Shown piece after piece: positions 1 to 5,724 of a stretch of DNA of 6,039 nucleotides. The notes under the pieces are model-generated. The model was not told the DNA's origin, ran no database searches, and was given only the letters and a program-made list of their open reading frames with translations. The stretch is taken from the NCBI GenBank assembly GCA_021807065.1, contig JAKAPO010000160.1, forward strand, positions 1 to 6,039, given 5' to 3'. Source of the DNA: a bacterium. Lineage in GTDB: Bacteria > Vulcanimicrobiota > Vulcanimicrobiia > Vulcanimicrobiales > Vulcanimicrobiaceae. Position 1 is the stretch's first letter. Every line of letters starts with the position of its first letter. The position numbers were made by a program, and so were the translations under genes.

Positions 1-123
1 CCCCGGAGCACAGCCGAAGAGAGCCTCCGCGGCGCCGTTCGCCCGCAGTATTCGCCCGTCGCGCTGGCACAGCAGCGTTGCGGTTGGGGTCTCGGTGTAG
101 AGCGAGGCTAAGACCTCGCGCAT
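1..123 (-). CDS. PAS-domain protein, N-terminal fragment (runs off left edge)
   Basis: Reading the minus strand from the ATG at 123-121 gives 41 uninterrupted codons to the window edge. They begin MREVLASLYTE and continue with DGRILRANGAAEALFG (about residues 22-37). That stretch matches the start of a PAS fold: a beta-hairpin followed by the conserved Asn and the 'AAExLFG' helix. PAS domains sense ligands, redox state or light and usually precede a histidine kinase, GGDEF/EAL or regulatory output domain. The output domain lies outside the window, so the function is unknown. The start is supported by GGAG at 136-133, nine bases upstream of the ATG. An in-frame GTG at 138-136 is an alternative. 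The gene is divergent from the PucR-type regulator, with 53 bp between the starts. The piece is short, so the call rests on the PAS motif plus the ribosome binding site. Confidence 0.6.
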   Translation of the reverse strand, partial: MREVLASLYTETPTATLLCQRDGRILRANGAAEALFGCAPG

Positions 124-176
124 GGCAACAAACTCCACGTCAAAGACTGTTGGCCTCGTTCACCGAAAAACGTGCG

Positions 177-1049
177 ATGACTCCCGAGGAGGTGGCCGCG
201 TTCGTCGAAGGGCTCGACGAACGCACGCTGCGTCTCGTCGCCTCCGCCGTTGCCGAGCGTTCCGGTAACGGGTGGGCGAAGCGCAGCGGCTTCTGGGAAC
301 GGCTCGCGAATAGCGATCACCTCGACGACGCAAGCGTGCGCGAAGACGCCACCGCGGCAGCCGTGCGGTTGGCGCCGGCGTACCTCGCCGTAGCATTGGA
401 GCTCGACACCGCCCCTTCGCCGACCAACGGCGTCGGGGAACTCCGGCGAATGGCCCGCGACGTCTTTACCTCGAATGACGACGAGCTGGGGTTCATCGAG
501 CGCGACGGCGGACTCGATTTGCTCGTTCCCGTGGCGCGCGAGGTCGATGCCAGCAAGGCGCGTACCGCCGCCACGCTGCTCCCGAAGACGGTCGCGCGAC
601 GCTGCGCCGGAATGCGGCTCAGCGGTGGTGTCGCGGGCGCCGCTCCACCGGCCGACGCGCCGCGCATCATGCGCCGCGCCCGCGCCGCGCTGGCGATCGG
701 GCGGCGCATCTTCGGCACCGGCCGCGTGAGCATTTACGGCGATTTGGGTGCGTACGCGTTGCTCTACGGCGGCGCAAGCATCGAAGAGCTGCGGGAATTC
801 TCGCGGGCGGTGCTCGGATCGCTGCGCGAGTACGACGAGAAGCACCAAACCGAACTCGAGCGAACGCTGCGCCTCTACTTCGCGCGCGGGCAGAACGTCA
901 AGACCGCGGCGGCGGAACTCAACGTGCACCGCCATACGGTCTTCTATCGCCTGCGGCAGATCGCCGACATTTGCCGGTGCGATCTGAACGCCGAACACGA
1001 CCAGCTCACCCTCCGACTTGCGATCGCGATCGATGCACTCCACTCCTGA
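177..1049 (+). CDS. PucR/CdaR-family transcriptional regulator
   Basis: A 290-residue DNA-binding regulator. The C-terminal ~60 residues (LERTLRLYFARGQNVKTAAAELNVHRHTVFYRLRQI...) are a typical PucR C-terminal helix-turn-helix: a 'TL..Y...g.n...aA..L.vHrhTv.yRL..i' pattern ending in an A-rich helix. The middle part (about residues 100-200, including GFIERDGGLDLLVPV and SIYGDLGAYALLY) resembles the degenerate GGDEF-like domain found in CdaR/PucR proteins. Known family members activate genes for purine, sugar-acid or amino-acid/amine catabolism, often next to their own gene. The last 17 bases overlap the glutamine synthetase homologue, so this ligase is the obvious candidate target or co-transcribed partner. 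The frame stays open upstream to an ATG at 78, but residues coded before 177 are Arg-rich, and the longer form would run through the divergent PAS gene's start. I therefore prefer the ATG at 177, although no strong Shine-Dalgarno precedes it. The effector is unknown. Confidence 0.86.
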   Translation: MTPEEVAAFVEGLDERTLRLVASAVAERSGNGWAKRSGFWERLANSDHLDDASVREDATAAAVRLAPAYLAVALELDTAPSPTNGVGELRRMARDVFTSNDDELGFIERDGGLDLLVPVAREVDASKARTAATLLPKTVARRCAGMRLSGGVAGAAPPADAPRIMRRARAALAIGRRIFGTGRVSIYGDLGAYALLYGGASIEELREFSRAVLGSLREYDEKHQTELERTLRLYFARGQNVKTAAAELNVHRHTVFYRLRQIADICRCDLNAEHDQLTLRLAIAIDALHS

Positions 1050-2334
1050 AACCCGCGCTACCACGAAGCGCGACGTTCTCAAGCTCGCCCGAGAGCGCGG
1101 CGTCCGATTCGTACGTCTGGTCTTTGCGGATATCCTCGGCGTAAGCAAGAACGTCTCCATTCCATCCAGCGAACTCGAGGCCGCGCTCGACGGCCATGTC
1201 ACGTTCGATGGCGGCTCGATCGATGGATTCGTCCGCGGCGAGGAGCTAGACATGGTGCTCCGCCCAGACCTGCAGACGTTTGCGCTCTATCCATGGTCGG
1301 CGACGGAAGGGCCGGAGGCGCGATTGATCTGCGACATCGCGATGCCGGATGGGGCGCCGTTCGAGGGCTGCCCGCGCACGACGCTCCGCCGCGCCATCGA
1401 AGTCTCTCCCGAACTCGCTCAGACGAGCGTGGGGCTCGAGATGGAATTCTACCTCTTCGATCACGGCAGCGACGGCGCAATTGAAACGGGCGACGTCGGC
1501 TCGTACTTCGACTTCTCCGCTAACGATCGCGGAGAGGAGACGCGCAACGCAATCGTCGGCGCGCTCCAGGAGATGGGTATTCGGGTCGCCTCCGCACATC
1601 ACGAGCACGGTCCCGGACAGCACGAGATCGACGTTGCGCACGACGATCCGCTTCGCGCCGCCGACCACGCGCTGACGGTGCGAACCGTCGCCAAGCACCT
1701 CGCAGCCTCGTTCGGCTTCGATGCAACCTTCATGCCCAAGCCGAGCGAGGATCGCGCCGGCAGCGGGCTCCATGTCGACCTTCGATTACCTGACGGTACC
1801 GACGATGCTTCAGTGCTCTACGCGGTTGGCGGCCTACTGGCGCACGCACCGGCTACGACCGCAATCTGCAATCCTACCGTGAACTCGTACAAACGTCTGG
1901 TAGCGGCATGGGACGCACCGATCTATCCTCTATGGTCGCGGCGCAGCGCCAACGCGCTGGTTCGCGTGCCGCCGACACAATCGCCGCCGCGCATCGAGAT
2001 TCGCAGCCCCGATCCGGCATGCAATCCCTATCTCGCGCTTGCCGTTCTGCTCGGTGCGGCAGCCGACGGCATCGCGCACGCGCGTCTCCCCGGCGACGCT
2101 TGGGAAGGTTCCACGTACGATCTGACGGACCGCGAGCAGCGCGAACGCGGTGTCGGTGCCCTGCCGAAATCGCTCCGTCAGGCGATTGCGGAGCTGGATG
2201 ACGATCCCGTCGTGCGCGCGACGCTCGGCGATCATCTGTATCACGCGTTTCGCGACGCCAAGCTCGCCGAATACGAGCGCTACCGCCGCGCCGTCCACCC
2301 CTGGGAACGCCACGCCTACCTGCGACTGTACTAA
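1033..2334 (+). CDS. Glutamine synthetase family protein (GSI-alpha-like ligase)
   Basis: A 433-residue cytoplasmic ATP-dependent ligase of the glutamine synthetase type I fold. The beta-grasp N-domain has FDGGSIDGF (Asp59 and Ser62, matching the ammonium-site Asp50/Ser53 of the E. coli enzyme). The catalytic domain has GLEMEFYLFD (Glu136, Glu138), GSYF (Tyr158), HHEHGPGQHEID (Glu191, Glu198), GSGLH (His247), NSYKRL (Arg288) and RIEIRSPDPACNPYL (Arg320, Glu322, Arg324). The length and the lack of the 25-residue insertion fit GSI-alpha rather than GSI-beta. Two usually strict positions differ: the flap Glu of 'GYEAP' is Asp294 (AWDAP), and the 'NRS' motif is SAN, so the Arg339 equivalent is Ala306. 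The product may be glutamine, or a gamma-glutamyl amide of another amine as in the GlnA3/PuuA-type branches; the sequence does not decide. The ATG at 1033 overlaps the PucR gene by 17 bp with no obvious Shine-Dalgarno, suggesting translational coupling. An ATG at 1018 is an alternative start. Confidence 0.9.
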   Translation: MHSTPETRATTKRDVLKLARERGVRFVRLVFADILGVSKNVSIPSSELEAALDGHVTFDGGSIDGFVRGEELDMVLRPDLQTFALYPWSATEGPEARLICDIAMPDGAPFEGCPRTTLRRAIEVSPELAQTSVGLEMEFYLFDHGSDGAIETGDVGSYFDFSANDRGEETRNAIVGALQEMGIRVASAHHEHGPGQHEIDVAHDDPLRAADHALTVRTVAKHLAASFGFDATFMPKPSEDRAGSGLHVDLRLPDGTDDASVLYAVGGLLAHAPATTAICNPTVNSYKRLVAAWDAPIYPLWSRRSANALVRVPPTQSPPRIEIRSPDPACNPYLALAVLLGAAADGIAHARLPGDAWEGSTYDLTDREQRERGVGALPKSLRQAIAELDDDPVVRATLGDHLYHAFRDAKLAEYERYRRAVHPWERHAYLRLY

Positions 2335-2381
2335 GTGGCGAGTAGCGGTGCGCGGAACGCCGTGTCGTCCCGAGTACGTCA

Positions 2382-2397
2382 TGGACCTGACGGTCCA
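2382..2397. terminator. Short hairpin, possible weak bidirectional terminator
   Basis: TGGACC at 2382-2387 pairs with GGTCCA at 2392-2397 around the four-base loop TGAC, a perfect 6-bp stem. It lies 47 bp after the ligase stop in a convergent gap. No U-tract follows on either strand, so a terminator role is tentative. It sits just after the first TGTCGTCCCGAG motif and may simply be part of the repeat-like element. Confidence 0.25.
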
Positions 2398-2422
2398 CCC
2401 ATGAACGAATGAAAATGGCTCT

Positions 2423-2471
2423 TGTCATCCCGAGCGAGCGCATGCGAGAGCGTGCGCGATGTCGAGGGATC
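2423..2471. repeat. Repeat-like intergenic element with GNRA-loop hairpin
   Basis: The element begins TGTCATCCCGAG and ends CGAGGGATC. Outer arms ATCCC (2427-2431) and GGGAT (2466-2470) are complementary. Inside, GCGCATGC (2438-2445) pairs with GCGTGCGC (2450-2457), an 8-bp stem with one T-G wobble closed by a GAGA (GNRA) tetraloop. The 'TCATCCCGAGCG...GAGGGATC' layout resembles short dispersed intergenic repeats seen in many GC-rich environmental genomes; that link comes from general knowledge, not a search. A diverged half copy of the 5' end occurs at 2363-2374. It could also act as a transcript-end structure for the two convergent genes. Confidence 0.5.
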
Positions 2472-2475
2472 TACT

Positions 2476-3228
2476 CTAACGAGGCTCCCGCCCGATCTGT
2501 AAGGCTTTTTGTTTCAACAGATTCCAGGCGAACTCGACGTCGCTGCGCTGAGTGCGGAGATTCCCGATTGCCAAGCGTAGAGCGTACTTTCCGTCGAGTT
2601 TCGTGTGCGAGATGAAGACGTCGCCGGTTGCATTTACCGCCTCCAACAGCGCCGCGTTGAACCGTTCCGCCTCTTGCTCGTCCGTGCCGGGCGATCGATA
2701 GCGAAAACACACGACCGAAAACGGATGCGGCGCGAGCACCTCCCAGTTGGGCTCCGCCTCGATCCACAGCGCGAACTCGTCGGCGAGAGCGATATGCGAA
2801 CGCAGCAGCTCGCGGATAGCCTCTGCACCGAAATGGCGCAGCACGAACCAGAGTTTGAGCGCGCGGAAACGGCGCCCGAGCTGGATCCCGTAATCCATGT
2901 AATTGCGCACGTCCTGCTCCGGCGTCGCAAGGTATTCGGGAGTCAGGTTGAAGGCACGGCGCAGGATCGCCTCGTCGCGCACGAAGAGCGCCGAACAATC
3001 CATGGGCACGAAGAGCCACTTGTGCGGGTTCACGACGAACGAGTCGGCCCGGTCGACGCCGTTCATGAGCCACCGGAACTCGGGCACGATCGCCGCTACG
3101 CCGGCATATGCCGCGTCGACGTGCAGCCAGATGCCGTGACGTTTGGCAATCTCGGCGATCTCTGCGACGGGGTCGATCGCCGTCGACGAGGTCGTGCCGA
3201 TCGTTGCGACGACCGCGAGCGGGCGCAT
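2476..3228 (-). CDS. C-terminal half of the interrupted decarboxylase
   Basis: The open frame resumes five codons after the TAA, with an ATG at 3228 that has no recognisable ribosome binding site, so independent translation is doubtful. The 250 residues contain VATIGTTSS, the PLP-binding Asp in LHVDAAYAG, the Schiff-base Lys in VVNPHKWLF, the catalytic loop Tyr in TPEYLATPEQ, LGRRFRALKLWFVLRHFG and the C-terminal domain ending LRLAIGNLRTQRSDVEFAW. Conservation is as good as in the N-terminal half, with no further frame damage. This points to a very recent lesion or an artefact. Confidence 0.6.
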   Translation of the reverse strand: MRPLAVVATIGTTSSTAIDPVAEIAEIAKRHGIWLHVDAAYAGVAAIVPEFRWLMNGVDRADSFVVNPHKWLFVPMDCSALFVRDEAILRRAFNLTPEYLATPEQDVRNYMDYGIQLGRRFRALKLWFVLRHFGAEAIRELLRSHIALADEFALWIEAEPNWEVLAPHPFSVVCFRYRSPGTDEQEAERFNAALLEAVNATGDVFISHTKLDGKYALRLAIGNLRTQRSDVEFAWNLLKQKALQIGREPR

Positions 3229-3243
3229 CCCGTGCGCGCGGTC

Positions 3244-3903
3244 TTAGTCGATGGCCCGATGCAGCGCATCGGGACGCATACGGAACTGCGCGTCGCACTC
3301 GACGCGCACGACGTTTTCGAGCCCGACGCCAAGCGCGATTGCCGCCTTTTCGATGTGCGAATGCGTGTGCTTGGTAGCATAGATGCGCAGCGCGGGCACG
3401 TCGCGGCCGCTCGCGCCGTGCTCGCGAATACCTAGATCGAGCGCTTCGCGAGCGGCGGCCAGCGCCGTGAAACCCGCGACCGATGCGGTGTCGTAGATGA
3501 TGCCGGTCCAATCATCGGGTACACCGACGAGCCGGCCCAGCCAGCACATCACGACCGTCTCCAGCTCCGTAGCTGCCGGCGACGTTCGCCAGAGCATTAC
3601 CTTGACGTCCATCGTCGCGGCGAGCGCCTCGGCTAAAACCGTCACCGGCGCCGCACTCGTAGCGAAGTAGGCGAAGAAACGCGGGTGGTTCCAATGCGTC
3701 ATTCCCGGAACGATGATGCGTTCGAAATCGGCGAAGATGCGCTCGAAGGATTCGCCTCGGTCAGGCGCCTCGTTCGGCAGCGCCGCTTCGATCTCGCCGG
3801 GCGCTACGCGCGGAAAAACACCGTAGCGCTGCGGTTTCTCGAAATACGCTTCGATCCAGCGCTCGACCCGCTCAAAGTCCTCGTGGAACGAATTCCCGCT
3901 CAC
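3244..3903 (-). CDS. N-terminal half of the interrupted decarboxylase
   Basis: As sequenced, translation from the GTG at 3903 (or the ATG at 3966, giving 240 residues) ends at the internal TAA. This half carries the N-terminal swap region and start of the PLP domain: WNHPRFFAYF, the SPAATELETVV segment that contacts substrate, DTASVAGFTALAAARE and the PLP-stacking histidine in THSHIEKA. It lacks the Schiff-base lysine and cannot be an active enzyme alone. Gene callers would probably report it as a separate short decarboxylase. Confidence 0.6.
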   Translation of the reverse strand: MSGNSFHEDFERVERWIEAYFEKPQRYGVFPRVAPGEIEAALPNEAPDRGESFERIFADFERIIVPGMTHWNHPRFFAYFATSAAPVTVLAEALAATMDVKVMLWRTSPAATELETVVMCWLGRLVGVPDDWTGIIYDTASVAGFTALAAAREALDLGIREHGASGRDVPALRIYATKHTHSHIEKAAIALGVGLENVVRVECDAQFRMRPDALHRAID

Positions 3904-3917
3904 CAAAGCATGCTTTG
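3904..3917. promoter_or_regulatory. Perfect 14-bp palindrome between divergent genes, candidate operator
   Basis: CAAAGCATGCTTTG is a perfect 14-bp inverted repeat in the 40-bp gap between the decarboxylase GTG (3903) and the ridA ATG (3944). A dyad of this size in a divergent gap is typical of a dimeric repressor or activator site serving both genes. It immediately abuts the GTG start, so binding would block decarboxylase expression. If the decarboxylase instead starts at the ATG at 3966 the palindrome is coding and the operator idea weakens. The binding protein is unknown. Confidence 0.35.
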
Positions 3918-3943
3918 CTCCGCGTTCGGAGAAACCCGCCGAG

Positions 3944-4324
3944 ATGCAACACGAAGCGATTTTCACCGAAGACGCGCCGAAGCCGATCGGTCCCTACAGT
4001 CAAGCCGTTCGGTGCGGAAAATGGCTCTTCTGCAGTGGTCAGGGTGCGATGGATCCGAAGACCGGCAATCTCGTCAACGCGGACGTGAGCGCCGAGACGG
4101 AGCAGACGCTGCAGAATCTGGGCGCCGTGCTGCGGGCCGCCAGCTACGATTACAAGGACGTCGTGAAGACGACGATCTTTCTCACTGACATGAATGATTT
4201 TGCCGCGGTCAACACCGTCTACGCAAAGTATTTCGACGCAGTCAAGCCCGCGCGCTCGACCGTGGCCGTTAGAGAACTTCCCCGCGGGATCCGGGTCGAA
4301 ATCGAAGCGATCGCGCGCCGCTAG
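3944..4324 (+). CDS. ridA: RidA family enamine/imine deaminase (YjgF/YER057c/UK114)
   Basis: A 126-residue protein, the family's standard length. RidA trimers hydrolyse reactive enamine/imine intermediates such as 2-aminoacrylate released by PLP enzymes, protecting other PLP enzymes from damage. Family signatures are all present: KPIGPYSQAV (Tyr18), LFCSGQGAMDPKTG, a TEQTLQNLGAVL helix, DVVKTTIFLTDMNDFAAVN, and PARSTVAVRELPRGIRVEIEAIA, with Arg104 and Glu120 matching the substrate-binding Arg105 and the Glu120 of E. coli RidA. That arginine suggests an active deaminase of the RidA subgroup rather than an inactive relative. The ATG at 3944 is the natural start; GGAG at 3928-3931 is somewhat far upstream. 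It is divergent from a PLP decarboxylase, a sensible functional partner, and its stop shares the CTAG at 4321-4324 with nuoN. Confidence 0.93.
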   Translation: MQHEAIFTEDAPKPIGPYSQAVRCGKWLFCSGQGAMDPKTGNLVNADVSAETEQTLQNLGAVLRAASYDYKDVVKTTIFLTDMNDFAAVNTVYAKYFDAVKPARSTVAVRELPRGIRVEIEAIARR

Positions 4325-5724
4325 CGAGTAAACGGATAGAACGCTAGCACGATCACCGCGATCGTGCAGAGCGCTGCACTGATCGCCGCGAGCGGGGCGA
4401 ACGGCCGCACGTCGTGCACCGCGTGCGGCTCGCGGTCGTACATCGCGCGGACGACGCGACCGTAGGCATACAACGATATCGCGGTTCCGATCACGAGCAA
4501 CGCACCCAGCCATGCGTAACCGGTCGCAACGGTACTGCGCAGGATGAGGACCTTCCCGAGAAATCCCGCCGTCGGCGGCAGCCCAGCCATAGCCAGCAGA
4601 AAGACCGTCATCGCGAACGCCGCCCACGGGCGCCGGAAACCGAGCCCGGCGAAATTCGCGAGCTGCGAACCCTCTTCGCGATCGCTGGAGAGCATCGCCG
4701 CGATCGCGAAGGCGCCGAGATTCATAAGCGAGTACGCGGTGAAGTAATAGAGCGCGGCATTGAAGCCTTGCGCCTCCGCTCCCGCGAGCGCCGCGAGGAC
4801 GTATCCGATCTGCGCGATCCCGGAATAGGCGAGCATGCGTTTGAGGTCGTGCTGCGCCAGCATGCCGGCGTTGCCTGCGATCATCGAGATCCCGGCCACG
4901 ATCCACACCGGCAACAGCAGCGTCGAGGCGTGCCCGGCGGGCAATGACCAGAGAAACAGACGCACCAGCACCGCAAGCACGCCGGCCTTCGTGACGACGC
5001 TCATGAATGCGGTCACAGGCAGCGGCGCGCCCTCGTATACGTCGGGCGCCCAAGTGTGGAACGGCACCAGGCTCAGCTTGAAGGCGATGCCGATGAGGAA
5101 GAGTCCGATGCCGATCCAAAAGAGCTGGTTCGTTGCAAGCGCCGGCGCGATGAGCGCGGCGAGCGAGACGCTGCCGGTAGCACCGAAGAGCAGCGCCATC
5201 CCGTAGAGCAAGAATCCAGTCGCGGTCGAGCTTAGGATCAGGTACTTGAGCGCGGCCTCTCGCGCACCGGCACGATCGGCCATGGCGCAAAGCGTGTAGA
5301 GCGCAAGCGAAAGCAGTTCGAGGCCGAGGAAGACCGTCATCAAGTTCGCCGCGCCGGCCATCAGCATGGCCCCGCAGGCGCTCCACAACATTAGCGCGAG
5401 CGACGGCGCGACGCGACGCGGCGTGCCTAACGCGCCGTACAGCACGATGGACCCGAGCGTACCGAGCACGATAATGCCCGCAAAGAGCACCGATGCATCG
5501 TCGACGACGAAGCCGCCTAGGAACGCGGATCCGTGCGTTCCGTACTGTTGCGCGAGCAAGGCTGCGGCAGCGATCGTTCCCGAGATCGAAATCGCAATTG
5601 CGAGATACCGGTAGACGTTCGTGCGCGATACCAAGTCCGCAATCAAGACGACGAACGCCGTGAGGGCGAGAACGGCAACCGGCGCAACGGCGCTCCAATC
5701 GGCCGCGGTAATGTCGACGCTCAC
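4321..5724 (-). CDS. nuoN: NADH-quinone oxidoreductase subunit N (complex I)
   Basis: A 467-residue polytopic membrane protein, one of the three antiporter-like proton-pumping subunits of respiratory complex I. Nearly the whole length is hydrophobic helices. Key pumping residues are conserved by motif: Glu136 (GLELLSLALY), Lys160 (EAALKYLILSS), Lys216 (GIAFKLSLVPFHTWAPDVYEG), Lys246 (VVTKAG) and Lys391 (GFLGKVLIL), matching E. coli NuoN Glu133, Lys158, Lys217, Lys247 and Lys395. HDLKRMLAYSGIAQIGY is the family's broken-helix region. The frame is open further upstream, but that sequence is Arg/Gly-rich and is nuoM in another frame. The true start is the GTG at 5724-5722, overlapping the nuoM TGA as GTGA and preceded by a purine-rich GGAAGAGGG. 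It appears to be the last gene of the nuo operon, as is usual, and ends tail-to-tail with ridA. Confidence 0.95.
   Translation of the reverse strand: MSVDITAADWSAVAPVAVLALTAFVVLIADLVSRTNVYRYLAIAISISGTIAAAALLAQQYGTHGSAFLGGFVVDDASVLFAGIIVLGTLGSIVLYGALGTPRRVAPSLALMLWSACGAMLMAGAANLMTVFLGLELLSLALYTLCAMADRAGAREAALKYLILSSTATGFLLYGMALLFGATGSVSLAALIAPALATNQLFWIGIGLFLIGIAFKLSLVPFHTWAPDVYEGAPLPVTAFMSVVTKAGVLAVLVRLFLWSLPAGHASTLLLPVWIVAGISMIAGNAGMLAQHDLKRMLAYSGIAQIGYVLAALAGAEAQGFNAALYYFTAYSLMNLGAFAIAAMLSSDREEGSQLANFAGLGFRRPWAAFAMTVFLLAMAGLPPTAGFLGKVLILRSTVATGYAWLGALLVIGTAISLYAYGRVVRAMYDREPHAVHDVRPFAPLAAISAALCTIAVIVLAFYPFTR
4347..4367 (+). terminator. Perfect 8-bp hairpin downstream of ridA, inside the nuoN 3' end
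   Basis: GCACGATC (4347-4354) pairs perfectly with GATCGTGC (4360-4367) around the loop ACCGC, starting 23 bases after the ridA stop. It lies entirely within the last codons of nuoN on the other strand. No T-run follows, so it would be a non-canonical terminator or a pausing or RNA-stability structure for ridA mRNA. It may be incidental to coding sequence. Confidence 0.25.

Larger units (their letters stand above)
2335..2475. other. Convergent intergenic region with structured elements
   Basis: This 141-bp gap separates the stop of the ligase gene from the stop of the minus-strand decarboxylase. I see no protein-coding pattern in it. It holds two near-identical 12-mers, TGTCGTCCCGAG at 2363-2374 and TGTCATCCCGAG at 2423-2434, exactly 60 bp apart, plus two hairpins listed separately. 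Neither hairpin is followed by a T-run on either strand, so intrinsic termination is not evident. Rho-dependent or bidirectional structure-assisted termination is possible. Confidence 0.6.
2476..3903 (-). pseudogene. Aromatic-L-amino-acid-type PLP decarboxylase, interrupted by one in-frame stop
   Basis: Read through one TAA (3246-3244), this is a complete group II PLP-dependent decarboxylase of about 475 codons, the usual bacterial length. These enzymes remove CO2 from aromatic amino acids (tyrosine, tryptophan, DOPA) to give amines. Numbering from the GTG at 3903: His181 (THSHIEKA) matches the PLP-stacking His192 of human AADC, Asp263 (DAAYAG) matches Asp271, and Lys295 (NPHKW) matches the Schiff-base Lys303. 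Tyr324 (PEYL) matches the catalytic-loop Tyr332, which favours decarboxylation over aldehyde synthesis. The stop is codon 220, in a segment reading RAID-stop-DRAHGMRPLAVVATIGTTSS. The frame is identical on both sides, so one base substitution (for example GAA to TAA) explains it; there is no frameshift. The open frame extends to an ATG at 3966, but this would overlap the divergent RidA gene, so the GTG at 3903 is preferred. Substrate cannot be assigned. Either a recent pseudogene, a sequencing error or stop readthrough. Confidence 0.82.

Noticed and set aside
78..176. N-terminal extension of the PucR regulator from the ATG at 78
   Set aside because: The extension is rich in Arg, has no family similarity, and overlaps the start and ribosome binding site of the divergent PAS gene.
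1020..1032. GCGATCGC palindrome like the cyanobacterial HIP1 octamer just before the ligase start
   Set aside because: It lies in codons of the regulator, is expected often by chance in GC-rich DNA rich in GATC/CGATCG, and the genes do not otherwise look cyanobacterial.
108..1253. Long minus-strand open frame of 381 codons opposite the PucR and ligase genes
   Set aside because: It is Arg-rich and low in recognisable motifs, and lies opposite two genes with clear family signatures; a typical GC-rich shadow frame.
3228..3246. Programmed frameshift or gene fission between the decarboxylase halves
   Set aside because: Both halves are in the same frame, so no frameshift is needed, and the ATG at 3228 lacks a ribosome binding site; each half lacks essential residues of the active site.
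2605..3435. Plus-strand open frame of 276 codons opposite the decarboxylase
   Set aside because: It mirrors the decarboxylase coding strand, shows no known motif, and crosses the point of the in-frame stop only because it reads the other strand.
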